Positions 1-7,513 of a stretch of DNA of 13,672 bases are shown here, in pieces. A model generated the notes under the pieces. The model made no database searches and was not told where the DNA came from. It worked only from the letters and a program-made list of their open reading frames with translations. Positions within the stretch are counted from its first letter, which is position 1; each line of letters starts with the position of its first letter. The position numbers were made by a program, and so were the translations under genes. Source of the DNA: Alphaproteobacteria bacterium UBA6062. Lineage in GTDB: Bacteria > Pseudomonadota > Alphaproteobacteria > Sneathiellales > Sneathiellaceae. The stretch spans positions 1 through 13,672 of the forward strand of contig DIYE01000045.1 in NCBI GenBank assembly GCA_002428885.1, given 5' to 3'.

Positions 1-530
1 ATCTGGCGGATAAAGCGGGCCTAACCTTGCCCATTGAGACCCACGCGCTTCAGGCTTTTGTGACGGAACCCTACAAGCCGTTGATTGATACCGTGATTTC
101 CTATGGCGCCGCTCATTTCTATATCAGCCAGTCTGATAAGGGCGGGCTGGTGCTGGGCGGTGATCTGGACATGTATAATTCTTATGCTCAGCGCGGCGGA
201 TTGCCCATTGTTGAACATAGTCTGCAAAGTGCCAAGGCACTGATGCCCAGTCTCTCCCGTCTCAAGCTCCTGCGGCATTGGGCCGGTGTTATGGATATGT
301 CCATGGACGGCTCTCCGATCATCACCAAAACGCCGGTTGACGGTCTTTATCTGAACGGAGGCTGGTGCTATGGCGGCTTTAAGGCGACCCCGGCTTCCGG
401 CTGGTGTTATGCCTGGACTATCGCCAAGGATGAGCCCCATGAAGACAATGCCGAATTTACCCTGAACCGGTTCGAGCGCGGCTATCAGATTGATGAAAAA
501 GGCATGGGCCCGACGCCCAATGCCCATTGA
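1..530 (+). CDS. soxB: Sarcosine oxidase beta subunit, C-terminal part (5' end outside window)
   Basis: The reading frame is open to the left edge (first full codon at base 3) and gives the last 175 residues, ending at TGA 528-530. The family is the FAD/FMN-containing beta subunit of heterotetrameric sarcosine oxidase, which oxidises sarcosine in the cytoplasm and passes electrons to oxygen. Recognisable parts are the EPYKPLIDTVI strand, the GGLVLGGDLD segment, the GGFKATPASG glycine-rich turn near the flavin, and the conserved tail with AKDEPHEDNAEFTLNRFERG followed by an IDE motif. The N-terminal dinucleotide fold and the flavin-linking residues lie outside the window. Downstream soxD starts nine bases after the stop, so this is the first visible gene of a soxBDAG operon. 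The glycine loop carries two cysteines (codons 366-368 and 405-407) where I recall other residues in homologues. The assignment is firm because of both the motifs and the neighbours. Confidence 0.95.
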   Translation, partial: LADKAGLTLPIETHALQAFVTEPYKPLIDTVISYGAAHFYISQSDKGGLVLGGDLDMYNSYAQRGGLPIVEHSLQSAKALMPSLSRLKLLRHWAGVMDMSMDGSPIITKTPVDGLYLNGGWCYGGFKATPASGWCYAWTIAKDEPHEDNAEFTLNRFERGYQIDEKGMGPTPNAH

Positions 531-539
531 GGAAACAGG

Positions 540-803
540 ATGATCAGAATTAACTGCCCTGTTTGCGGGCTTCGGGATGAAACGGAATTTACCTACGGCG
601 GCGATGCTAACGTCAAACGCCCCGCCATGGACGAGAAAGACCCCAAGGTCTGGATGGATTACGTGTTCAACCGGTCCAATCCGCGCGGAGATCATCAGGA
701 ATACTGGCACCATACCCAGGGGTGTCGTCAATGGGTAATCCTGGAAAGAAATACGCTTGACCATACTGTTGGACAGTGCCGCCTTGCCAAGGAGGTAAAA
801 TAA
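540..803 (+). CDS. soxD: Sarcosine oxidase delta subunit
   Basis: An 87-residue protein, the usual size for the small zinc-binding delta subunit of heterotetrameric sarcosine oxidase. The zinc site is visible as CPVCG (Cys6, Cys9) with His57/His58 and Cys62 in the HHTQGC motif. Other family marks are the FTYGGDA segment, DPKVWMDYVFNRSNPRG in the middle, and the CRQWVILERNT strand near the end. The start ATG at 540 follows a GAGGAAACAGG stretch. The stop TAA overlaps the soxA ATG by one base (TAATG), which indicates translational coupling. It has no known catalytic role and is thought to be structural, holding zinc within the BDAG complex. A second ORF on the opposite strand here is only a shadow. 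Confidence 0.95.
   Translation: MIRINCPVCGLRDETEFTYGGDANVKRPAMDEKDPKVWMDYVFNRSNPRGDHQEYWHHTQGCRQWVILERNTLDHTVGQCRLAKEVK
790..796 (+). promoter_or_regulatory. Shine-Dalgarno site of soxA
   Basis: AGGAGGT lies six bases before the ATG at 803 and inside the end of soxD. It decides the soxA start in favour of 803 over an upstream in-frame start at 776, which has no such site and would overlap soxD more deeply. Confidence 0.85.
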
Positions 804-3802
804 TGTCGCAGAAGAAACGCCTCGCAAAAGGCGGCCGCATCAATCGCGGCAAGGCGATTAAGGTGATGTTTGACGGGCGCAGCTATCAGGGCTTTGAAGG
901 GGATACCCTGGCGTCTATCCTGTTGGCCAATGATGTGAGTCTTGTCGGGCGCAGCTTTAAATATCATCGTCCTCGCGGTGTCTTTTCTGCCGGCGTGGAA
1001 GAGCCTAACGCCATGGTGCATCTCCGGGAAGCAGGACGCCATGAACCCAATGTAAGAGCCACCCTGGCAGAAGCCTATGACGGCCTGATCTCGAGCCCGC
1101 AAAATGCCTGGCCCAGCCTAAAAGCTGATATCGGCGCTCTGAACCAGGTTCTGGCGCCCTTTTTCAGCGCCGGCTTCTATTATAAAACCTTTATGGGGCC
1201 TGGCAGCGGAACCCGCTTCTGGATGATGTGTGAGCATTTTATCCGTAAAGCCGCCGGGATGGGCAGGGCCGGTGATCAGGAAGATCCGGATCACTATGAA
1301 AAGATCAACGTTCATTGCGATATTCTGATCATCGGGGCCGGTGCAGCAGGCCTGGCTGCCGCACTTGCCGCCGGGCGATCAGGTCTGTCCGTTCTGCTTG
1401 TGGAACAGGATCGGGAACTGGGGGGCGGTTTGCTGGATCGCCCTGCCGGAGAGGATAGCGATTCCTGGCTGCAGGAGACTGTGGATCAGGTGCGGGCAAT
1501 GGAGACTGTAAAAATCCTGACCCGTACGACGGCTTTCGGCGCCTATGACGGAGATGTTTATGGCCTGGTTGAGCGGGTCTGGGATCATGCTGCGGAGGCG
1601 CCGGAATATCAGGTTCGCCAGCGATACTGGCAGGTCCGGACGAAACAGGCGATCCTTGCCACCGGCCTGATCGAGCGTCCGTTGGTTTTCGGTGGTAACG
1701 ACAAGCCCGGTGTGATGCTGTCCGGTGCTGTTCGCAGTTATCTCAATCGCTATGGTGTTCTGCCGGGACAGCATGTGATTGTCTCCACGACCAATAACAG
1801 CGCTTACGACACGGCCTCTGAACTGGCAGCAGCCGGTGCCAGGGTTATTCTGTGTGATGTCCGAAAGGCGGTTCCCGTTAAACTATCCGAACGCGTCGCG
1901 GCAAGCGGTGTCCAGCTTATGACCGGTCATGCTGTTCTGGAAGCAAAGGGCTTTGGAAAAGTGACCTCCGCCCTGATTACACCGGTGGATGAAACGGGGC
2001 GGGCTACAGGACTTGCGGAGCAGATCCCCTGCGACCTGATTGCAGTTTCCGCTGGTTTTGCACCGGTACTGCATCTTTGGAGCCAGAGGGCCGGCAAGCC
2101 GGATTATGACAGCGAGAAAGGCTGTTTTGTTCCAAAAGCGGATAGTATTCCCAGCATGACCTGCGTTGGCGGAATGATTGGGAATGGCTCCATTAAGACT
2201 TCCGTTACAGACGGTTTTAAAGCAGGCTTGGCAGCTGCGGAGGCCTGCGGAGCAGGAATTGAGGGAGAAGCGCCGGATATTTCTTTCGCCGGGACCGACT
2301 GGACGGAAATGTCTTCTCAGATCTGGTCCATAACGAAGGAAAACGGTAAAGCTTCCGGTAAAGCCTTTATCGATTTGCAGCATGATGTGACGCGGTCTGA
2401 CATTGATCTTGCTCACCGGGAAGGTTTTGTATCCGTCGAGCATCTCAAGCGATATACGACCACCGGCATGGCCACGGATCAGGGCAAACTGTCCAATTTG
2501 AGTGCGCTGGCCCGAATGGCCGAGCTGCGTTCACTGGCTATTCCTGAGGTTGGTACAACAACTTTCCGACCGCCCTATACGCCGATCAGCATCGGTTCTG
2601 TGGTCGGCCACGATTACGGAAGTCATTTCCGGGCTACGCGCTACAGCCCGATCCATGACTGGCATCCGGAAAACGGTGCCGAGATGATCGAAGCCGGCGC
2701 CTGGATGCGGCCCTGGTATTACGGGGCATCCGGAAAGAACTTGCGAGATGCCTATATTTCAGAGGCTGATCACGTCCGTCATCATGTGGGGATGGTCGAT
2801 GTGTCGACGCTCGGTAAAATAGCTGTGCAGGGGCCGGATGCGGCAGAATTTCTGAACAGGGTCTATGTCAATGGCTGGAAGACACTGCAACCCGGACGCA
2901 TCCGTTATGGTGTCATGCTGCGCGAAGATGGTTTTGTGTTGGATGATGGAACAACGGCCCGGTTGGGGGAGCATGATTATTTCATGACCACAACGACGTC
3001 CAACGCAGCGAAGGTTCTGGCCTTTATGGAACATCTTCTGCAAACCGCCTGGCAGGATCTTAAGGTTCATGTCACTTCGGTGACCGATCAATGGGCGGCT
3101 ATAGCCGTTGCCGGCCCGCAATCCAGGACCTTGCTGCAAGCTGCGGTAACCGGTGCGGATCTGTCAGCAGACAGTTTGCCCAATAACCACCTGGTGAGCG
3201 CGGAGATTGATGGCATCCCGGTTCGGATACACCGCATGAGTTATTCCGGTGAGCTGGCTTATGAGGTCTACACGCCGTCCGGATACGGATATGCCCTCTG
3301 GTCCCAGCTGACGGATGTCGGTAAGGCCTATAACCTGAGACCTTACGGTACCGAAGCCATGGGTGCTCTCCGGATTGAGAAAGGGCATGTGGCAGGGCCG
3401 GAACTGGACGGCAGGACAACCCTGAAAGATCTGGCCTTGGGTGGTTTTGCCAGCAGCAAGAAACCGTTCGTTGGATCGGTCCTTAAAAACCGCGAGAAGC
3501 TTGAAGATCCGGCGCGACCATCTCTGGTCGGTCTCGAATTCTCCGGTGAAAACCGGGCTTTATCCGGTGCGCTTCTTTATTCACAAGGAGCACAAACCGA
3601 AGGGCACGGGGAGGGACATGTGACCTCAACAACGTATTCCCCGGCGCTCGGCAAGAATATTGCCCTGGCCCTTCTGGCCGGGGGGGCAGATCGCCTGGGT
3701 GACACAGTTCAGGTTGTTGATTTTGTGGGGGATACCAGATGTACCGCAACAGTTGTCTCTACTCACTTCTTTGATCCGGAAGGAGACCGTCAGAATGCCT
3801 GA
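803..3802 (+). CDS. soxA: Sarcosine oxidase alpha subunit
   Basis: A 999-residue protein, full length for the alpha subunit of heterotetrameric sarcosine oxidase (sarcosine + O2 + tetrahydrofolate to glycine, H2O2 and methylene-THF). Domains in order: residues 15-100, a ferredoxin-like fold with VMFDGRSYQGFEGDTLAS but without cluster cysteines, as usual in this family; residues 172-500, an NAD-binding module with GAGAAG at 178-183, ATG at 286-288 and FGGNDKPGVML just after; residues 590-990, a GcvT-like aminomethyltransferase domain that binds folate, with FRPPYTP near 588-594, YSPIHDWH, Y702 in RYGVMLREDG and RIEKG at 857-861. The start at 803 has a strong ribosome site and overlaps the soxD stop by one base. 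The 3' end overlaps soxG by eight bases. Nothing appears broken. The enzyme is cytoplasmic and works with the B, D and G subunits encoded beside it. Confidence 0.96.
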   Translation: MSQKKRLAKGGRINRGKAIKVMFDGRSYQGFEGDTLASILLANDVSLVGRSFKYHRPRGVFSAGVEEPNAMVHLREAGRHEPNVRATLAEAYDGLISSPQNAWPSLKADIGALNQVLAPFFSAGFYYKTFMGPGSGTRFWMMCEHFIRKAAGMGRAGDQEDPDHYEKINVHCDILIIGAGAAGLAAALAAGRSGLSVLLVEQDRELGGGLLDRPAGEDSDSWLQETVDQVRAMETVKILTRTTAFGAYDGDVYGLVERVWDHAAEAPEYQVRQRYWQVRTKQAILATGLIERPLVFGGNDKPGVMLSGAVRSYLNRYGVLPGQHVIVSTTNNSAYDTASELAAAGARVILCDVRKAVPVKLSERVAASGVQLMTGHAVLEAKGFGKVTSALITPVDETGRATGLAEQIPCDLIAVSAGFAPVLHLWSQRAGKPDYDSEKGCFVPKADSIPSMTCVGGMIGNGSIKTSVTDGFKAGLAAAEACGAGIEGEAPDISFAGTDWTEMSSQIWSITKENGKASGKAFIDLQHDVTRSDIDLAHREGFVSVEHLKRYTTTGMATDQGKLSNLSALARMAELRSLAIPEVGTTTFRPPYTPISIGSVVGHDYGSHFRATRYSPIHDWHPENGAEMIEAGAWMRPWYYGASGKNLRDAYISEADHVRHHVGMVDVSTLGKIAVQGPDAAEFLNRVYVNGWKTLQPGRIRYGVMLREDGFVLDDGTTARLGEHDYFMTTTTSNAAKVLAFMEHLLQTAWQDLKVHVTSVTDQWAAIAVAGPQSRTLLQAAVTGADLSADSLPNNHLVSAEIDGIPVRIHRMSYSGELAYEVYTPSGYGYALWSQLTDVGKAYNLRPYGTEAMGALRIEKGHVAGPELDGRTTLKDLALGGFASSKKPFVGSVLKNREKLEDPARPSLVGLEFSGENRALSGALLYSQGAQTEGHGEGHVTSTTYSPALGKNIALALLAGGADRLGDTVQVVDFVGDTRCTATVVSTHFFDPEGDRQNA
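3778..3786 (+). promoter_or_regulatory. Shine-Dalgarno site of soxG
   Basis: GGAAGGAGA inside the end of soxA sits eight bases before the ATG at 3795. It places the soxG start there rather than at in-frame starts up to 135 bases further upstream that lie deep in soxA. Confidence 0.8.
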
Positions 3803-4379
3803 TATCCGGTCTGCTCTCTTGAAGATACTGACACCAGGTCATTATGGCGTGAGCGGTCGCAATGCCATAACCGTCCGCGAGGAAGAAAACCGGCCCCTGG
3901 TCCAGGTTGCGGGATGGGCAGGGTTTGAAAAAGCCGTGCTGCCGGTTCTTGCTCCGTTAGGATTACAAAGTGCCGGTGACTATCGCCATGTTCAGCGGCA
4001 AGGTGATATATCCTGCTATCGCATTGCACCGGATCGCCTCCTGCTCAGAGGCATTGGGCTGACGGCCGTTATGCAAGCGTCGGAAGAGGCAGGAATTATG
4101 GCTTTGGATCTTGGTCATGCAAGGACTGTGGTTCGTCTGGACGGGGAGGCGACGGCAGATTTGCTTGCCCGGTTGACCAGTGTTGATGTGCGGGATGTTT
4201 CATTCCCGGTAGGGGCTTTTGCTCAATGCGGTATTCATCATGTCGGCGTTCTTCTGGAGCGGCTGGATCGCCAGTCCTTCCGTCTGATGATACCCTACAC
4301 CTGGTCTGCTTCGCTGGTATCTTATTTGATGGATACGGCGTTGCCGTTTGGAATAAGTGTTGAGGAGGGCATGGATTGA
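3795..4379 (+). CDS. soxG: Sarcosine oxidase gamma subunit
   Basis: A 194-residue protein of the usual length for the gamma subunit. It has the GcvT/YgfZ-like fold seen in this family and packs with the alpha subunit. Visible features are an N-terminal segment with GRNAITVREEENRPLVQVAGW, the YRIAPDRLLLRG strand, the LDLGHARTVVRLDGEATADL region that resembles the folate-domain core (family members often show a similar S-R-hydrophobic-G run), and a C-terminal YTWSASLVSYLMDTA helix. The start chosen is ATG 3795, which overlaps the soxA stop in the eight-base sequence ATGCCTGA. The 3' end overlaps the next gene by three bases (TTGA). The protein is poorly conserved in general, so gene position is the strongest support. 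It should be cytoplasmic and non-catalytic on its own. Confidence 0.92.
   Translation: MPDIRSALLKILTPGHYGVSGRNAITVREEENRPLVQVAGWAGFEKAVLPVLAPLGLQSAGDYRHVQRQGDISCYRIAPDRLLLRGIGLTAVMQASEEAGIMALDLGHARTVVRLDGEATADLLARLTSVDVRDVSFPVGAFAQCGIHHVGVLLERLDRQSFRLMIPYTWSASLVSYLMDTALPFGISVEEGMD
4363..4369 (+). promoter_or_regulatory. Shine-Dalgarno site fixing a TTG start
   Basis: AGGAGGG lies six bases before TTG 4376. The only nearby ATG (4371) belongs to the soxG frame and runs into its stop after one codon. The next gene therefore most likely initiates on TTG, coupled to soxG termination. Confidence 0.75.
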
Positions 4380-5725
4380 ACGGGCTGTGCCGAATTTTCT
4401 CTGACTGGGGAATTGATCTTTCCCTTAAGGATGTTCCCCGCGATGTTCAGGAAGCGGCAAGACGTGCGCTGATTGATACAATCGGTGTCACCGCAGCCGC
4501 GGCGTCTCACCCCCTTGTTCAAAAGTTGTCTCCCCTGTGTCAAGGGCACGGCGGGAAAGCAACGGCTCTTGGCATGCCTGCGAAAACCAGGGCAGAAGAG
4601 GCCGCGTTTTTAAACGGTGCCGCCGCTCATGCCTGGGATTTTGATGACACCAGTTATACCGGAATTATGCACGGTTCTGCAGTCATCTTTCCCGTTGTTC
4701 TTGCCTTGTCCGAGGAGTTGGAGCTTGATGAGGAGAGCTTCCTGGCGGCTTTTATCGCGGGATCGGAAACAACATATACCCTGGCCGACATTTGCACCCA
4801 CGCTCATTATTTTAAAGGCTGGTGGAGCACCATTACACTTGGCCTGATAGGCGCGACGGTGGCGGCTTCCCGATTGCTGGGGCTGACAGCGGATCAGTGT
4901 GAACAGGCACTGGGTCTGGCAGCGGCGACTGCCGGCGGCGGGAAATGTCTGTTTGGGACAGACGGCAAAGCCATGCTGGTCGGAGAGACGGCCAGGCGTG
5001 CCATTGGTTTTGCTCGTGCAGCCAGGGCAGGTATTTGCGGACCTAAGAACGGATTTGAAGATAGTCGGGGGTTTTTTGCTCTTCTTAACGGCGGTGTCTC
5101 TGAGGACGGTGAGATAAAGACGCTCGGGCAGACCTGGCGACTGACCAGGCCGGGTCTGTTGTTTAAATCCAGTCCTGTCTGCTCGGCGGCACAGGCGGCT
5201 ATTGAACAGATGACCAGTCTGATGCGCGAACTCTCCGCTTCACCGGATGATATTGAAAAAATCGAAGCGGAAATACCGGAACTGGTCAGGATCAGCCTCG
5301 TTTATGATCGTCCCAAAACAGATCAGGAAGCTCAATTCAGCTTACCCTATGCGCTGGCTTGTGCCTGTCTGCATGGGAAGGTTCGTCTGGCAGATCTGAC
5401 ATCTCAGGAAATAACGTCTGATGAAAAGCATGTCTTAATGGATCTGGTATCCATCACTCAGTCAGATGACCTTTCAACAGATGATATGAGAAACAAATAC
5501 CCGGAGAGTGCCCGTATTCGTCTGCGCCTTAAAGATGGGCGCGTTCTGGAAGGGTTCTGCGGAGAAGCATATGGCATGCCGGGCAGGCCCATGTCTGACA
5601 AGGACCTGCTTGAGAAATTCAGCTCTTGCCTCACTTTCGGTTGTGTTGCACCATCGGAACAGATCGATATCGAGGGAGATTTGAAGACATTGGCCCGACA
5701 GATACTCAGTGCAACTGCGGACTAA
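4376..5725 (+). CDS. MmgE/PrpD family protein (function in this operon unknown)
   Basis: A 449-residue protein of the MmgE/PrpD fold, which includes 2-methylcitrate dehydratase, cis-aconitate decarboxylase and an iminodisuccinate epimerase. Family marks are NGAAAHAWDFDDT at 80-92, HGSAVIFPVVLALSEE from 99, the helical core with TLGLIGATVAASRLLGL (about 154-170), a GETARRAIGFARAARAG helix near 203-219 ending in ICGP, KSSPVC at 264-269, and a C-terminal domain with YPESARIRLRLKDGR followed by PGRPMSDKDLLEKF. No signal peptide is seen, so it is cytoplasmic. The start is TTG 4376, coupled to soxG. Several positions differ from what I recall in the dehydratases: Ser instead of His after DDT, HGS instead of HPS, and Gln273 where a His follows the Cys in the K..P.C motif. 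It is therefore unlikely to be a methylcitrate dehydratase. It may be an epimerase, lyase or dehydratase acting on a product or substrate of the sox/transport module. Confidence 0.9.
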   Translation: MNGLCRIFSDWGIDLSLKDVPRDVQEAARRALIDTIGVTAAAASHPLVQKLSPLCQGHGGKATALGMPAKTRAEEAAFLNGAAAHAWDFDDTSYTGIMHGSAVIFPVVLALSEELELDEESFLAAFIAGSETTYTLADICTHAHYFKGWWSTITLGLIGATVAASRLLGLTADQCEQALGLAAATAGGGKCLFGTDGKAMLVGETARRAIGFARAARAGICGPKNGFEDSRGFFALLNGGVSEDGEIKTLGQTWRLTRPGLLFKSSPVCSAAQAAIEQMTSLMRELSASPDDIEKIEAEIPELVRISLVYDRPKTDQEAQFSLPYALACACLHGKVRLADLTSQEITSDEKHVLMDLVSITQSDDLSTDDMRNKYPESARIRLRLKDGRVLEGFCGEAYGMPGRPMSDKDLLEKFSSCLTFGCVAPSEQIDIEGDLKTLARQILSATAD

Positions 5726-5789
5726 TGAAACAAGAGGCCGGTTCTCTAACGTTAGCGGATCAGCCATTGAAACAACAGATTGACTAACT

Positions 5790-5795
5790 GGGAGA
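5790..5795 (+). promoter_or_regulatory. Shine-Dalgarno site of the binding-protein gene
   Basis: GGGAGA six bases before ATG 5802. The 76-base gap before this gene (5726-5801) holds no hairpin with a T-run and no convincing promoter. Co-transcription with the sox genes is therefore possible. Confidence 0.6.
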
Positions 5796-5801
5796 TCGAA
5801 A

Positions 5802-6632
5802 ATGAAAAAAATGATTAGCTTCCTGACGGCGACGGCCGTTTCTTTAGGCGCAACCAGTGCCTTTGCGGCAAATTGCACCAATGATAGCTGGAATAAAGTT
5901 ATGTCGCGCGGCAAGATCGTCGTCGGTGTAAAGGCAGATTACAAGCCCTGGGGCTTTCGCGATGAAAGCGGTAAACTTGTCGGCATGGAAGTCGATATGG
6001 CTATGGATGTTGCAAGCACTATGGGAGTCGATCTCGAACTCGTTGCTGTTCAGTCTTCAAACCGCATGCAGTTCCTTGAACAGGGCAAAATTGACCTGAT
6101 GATCGCTACCATGTCCGACCGTAAAGACCGCCGCGAGATCGTCGGTATCGTCGGCCCTAACTATTATACATCCGGTACAAATATCCTCGCGCCGAAAGCG
6201 CTCAAATTCAATGATTGGAAGCAACTGAAAGATCGCCCTGTTTGCGGTAAACAAGGGGCCTTCTACAATAAAATTGTTGAAGAACGTTATGGTGCGAAAG
6301 TTGTTGCTTTTGGCGGTAACGCAGAAGCGAAACAGGCATTGCGGGATAAGAAATGTGTCGCATTCGTCTATGATGACAGCTCCATCATGGCTGATCTTGC
6401 TTCCGGCAACTGGAATGACTTCGAAATGCCTCTGAAAACGGAAGATGACAATCCCTGGGCGCTGGCTGTTCCCAAAGCAGAAGAAAAATGTGTCTTCGGT
6501 CAGTTCATGTCCGGTATGCAGTATAACTGGCACAAAAGCGGCAAGCTGGTTGAGCTTGAAAAGAAATGGGGCATTCAGGCGACTTCTTACCTGAAAACTC
6601 AGAAAGATCGGTATTCTGACTGGATCAAATAA
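5802..6632 (+). CDS. Periplasmic amino-acid-binding protein of an ABC importer (SBP family 3)
   Basis: A 276-residue exported protein of the family-3 (polar amino acid) solute-binding proteins. Residues 1-22 form a Sec signal peptide (basic MKK, hydrophobic core, AFA cleavage site). It is not a lipoprotein, because Cys25 lacks a lipobox. The mature part begins with the typical GKIVVGVKADYKPWGFRDESG (37 onward), followed by LVGMEVDMAMDVA and FLEQGKIDLMIATMSDR. The arginine cluster at 107-111 and the aspartates at 191-192 (FVYDDSS) sit about where this family holds the carboxylate and amino groups of an alpha-amino acid, which supports an amino-acid-like ligand but does not identify it. Four cysteines (25, 148, 185, 230) could form disulfides in the periplasm. 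Its place after soxBDAG makes sarcosine, glycine, dimethylglycine or another N-methyl amino acid reasonable candidates. Glutamate or aspartate relatives are not excluded. Confidence 0.92.
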   Translation: MKKMISFLTATAVSLGATSAFAANCTNDSWNKVMSRGKIVVGVKADYKPWGFRDESGKLVGMEVDMAMDVASTMGVDLELVAVQSSNRMQFLEQGKIDLMIATMSDRKDRREIVGIVGPNYYTSGTNILAPKALKFNDWKQLKDRPVCGKQGAFYNKIVEERYGAKVVAFGGNAEAKQALRDKKCVAFVYDDSSIMADLASGNWNDFEMPLKTEDDNPWALAVPKAEEKCVFGQFMSGMQYNWHKSGKLVELEKKWGIQATSYLKTQKDRYSDWIK

Positions 6633-6655
6633 GGGCTGAGATCCTGATACAAAAT

Positions 6656-6681
6656 AGGGGAGGATTTATAGATCTTCCCCT
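6656..6681 (+). terminator. Intergenic hairpin after the binding-protein gene (attenuator or mRNA stabiliser)
   Basis: A ten-pair stem, AGGGGAGGAT with ATCTTCCCCT, holds one G-U pair and a six-base loop (6666-6671). It is followed by TGATTTGTCTG, not a proper T-run, so full termination is unlikely. Its position just after the binding-protein stop fits a 3' stabiliser or partial terminator that lets more binding protein than permease be made. Confidence 0.6.
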
Positions 6682-6695
6682 GATTTGTCTGAAAA

Positions 6696-6719
6696 CCGGC
6701 CGATTTCAAGAAAGGTCGG
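6696..6719 (+). repeat. Second intergenic hairpin before the first permease
   Basis: CCGGCC (6696-6701) pairs with GGTCGG (6714-6719) through one G-U pair. An inner TTT/AAA pairing (6704-6706 with 6711-6713) closes on a CAAG loop. No T-run follows. With the hairpin at 6656-6681 it gives a structured spacer in the mRNA. Its role is inferred only. Confidence 0.4.
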
Positions 6720-6742
6720 GTTCAGGGAGTATGGTTCAGAAC

Positions 6743-6750
6743 AGGGAGGA
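6743..6750 (+). promoter_or_regulatory. Shine-Dalgarno site of the first permease
   Basis: AGGGAGGA six bases before ATG 6757. It favours this start over an in-frame TTG at 6685, which lies between the two hairpins and has no ribosome site. Confidence 0.8.
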
Positions 6751-6756
6751 TCCTTC

Positions 6757-7512
6757 ATGATTGAAGCGGTTCGCGAATTTTTCAGGGAGATGGCGGCTGA
6801 TTATCCTACCTGGAATTTTGTTTTTTTCTATGAGCAAACCCAGTGGGAGAAAGTGGTTAGCGGTCTTTGGATGACCGTTCAGCTTTCTGTCATCTGTGTG
6901 ATCCTCAGTCTTGTGATCGGTGTTATCGGTGCAGGGATGCAAGGGGCTCGAAGTCCGGTTGTTCGCGCTGTTGTCTCCGGTTATATCCAGTTTTTTCGGA
7001 ATACACCGCCTTTTGTGCAGCTCTTGTTCTTCTATTTTGCCCTGGGGCAATTTACGCCGACTTATTCCCCCGACGGATGGCTTGAAATTCCGATTATCAG
7101 CAATGTGGGTTGGGCGATTATCTCTCTGTCATTCTTCGCCGGTGCCTTCAATGTGGAGATTTTCCGGGCGGGCGTGGAAGCTGTGCCAAAATCCACGCAG
7201 GAAGCAGCAGAAGCATTGGGGTATACACGGCTTCAGATCTTTGGCTATGTCGTGATGCCGCTGGCCCTAAGGGTGTCTATTCCGGCGCTGAATAATAACC
7301 TGGTTAATCTGGTGAAGACAACGACCCAGGCTTTCGTGATTGCTGTGCCGGAATTGCTGTATGAATCCGTCACCATCTGGAATGATTTTCCATCGGCGCA
7401 GAACCCGATGATGACGGTTCTGTTCTTTGCTTATCTGGGGCTTGTGGGCATCGTTGTGATGAGCATGAATAAATGGGAACGCACCATGCGTATTCCGGGA
7501 TATGGGGGATAA
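6757..7512 (+). CDS. Amino acid ABC transporter permease (HisM/GlnP-like), first subunit
   Basis: A 251-residue inner-membrane protein. An amphipathic N-terminus (1-35) is followed by membrane segments at roughly 36-60, 68-97, 113-135, 190-206 and 216-236. Family marks are GLWMTVQLSVICVILSLVIG, the RNTPPFVQLLFFYF stretch (81-94), FNVEIFRAGVEAVPKSTQEAA and the cytoplasmic EAA loop (E149-A150-A151, G155, ending in VVMPLALR). The EAA loop docks onto the ATPase. The start at ATG 6757 is set by the AGGGAGGA site and the alignment of the N-terminus. The gene ends in TATGGGGGATAA, which also supplies the ribosome site of the next permease. It pairs with the second permease to form a heterodimeric channel typical of polar amino acid importers. 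Confidence 0.92.
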   Translation: MIEAVREFFREMAADYPTWNFVFFYEQTQWEKVVSGLWMTVQLSVICVILSLVIGVIGAGMQGARSPVVRAVVSGYIQFFRNTPPFVQLLFFYFALGQFTPTYSPDGWLEIPIISNVGWAIISLSFFAGAFNVEIFRAGVEAVPKSTQEAAEALGYTRLQIFGYVVMPLALRVSIPALNNNLVNLVKTTTQAFVIAVPELLYESVTIWNDFPSAQNPMMTVLFFAYLGLVGIVVMSMNKWERTMRIPGYGG

Positions 7513-7513
7513 G

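Noticed and set aside
21..827. 268-residue - strand reading frame opposite soxB and soxD
   Set aside because: It lies entirely antisense to genes with clear conserved motifs and has no recognisable domain or start signal.
5746..5755. Ten-base palindrome CTAACGTTAG in the gap before the binding-protein gene
   Set aside because: Too short and isolated to call an operator. No second copy and no promoter were found beside it.
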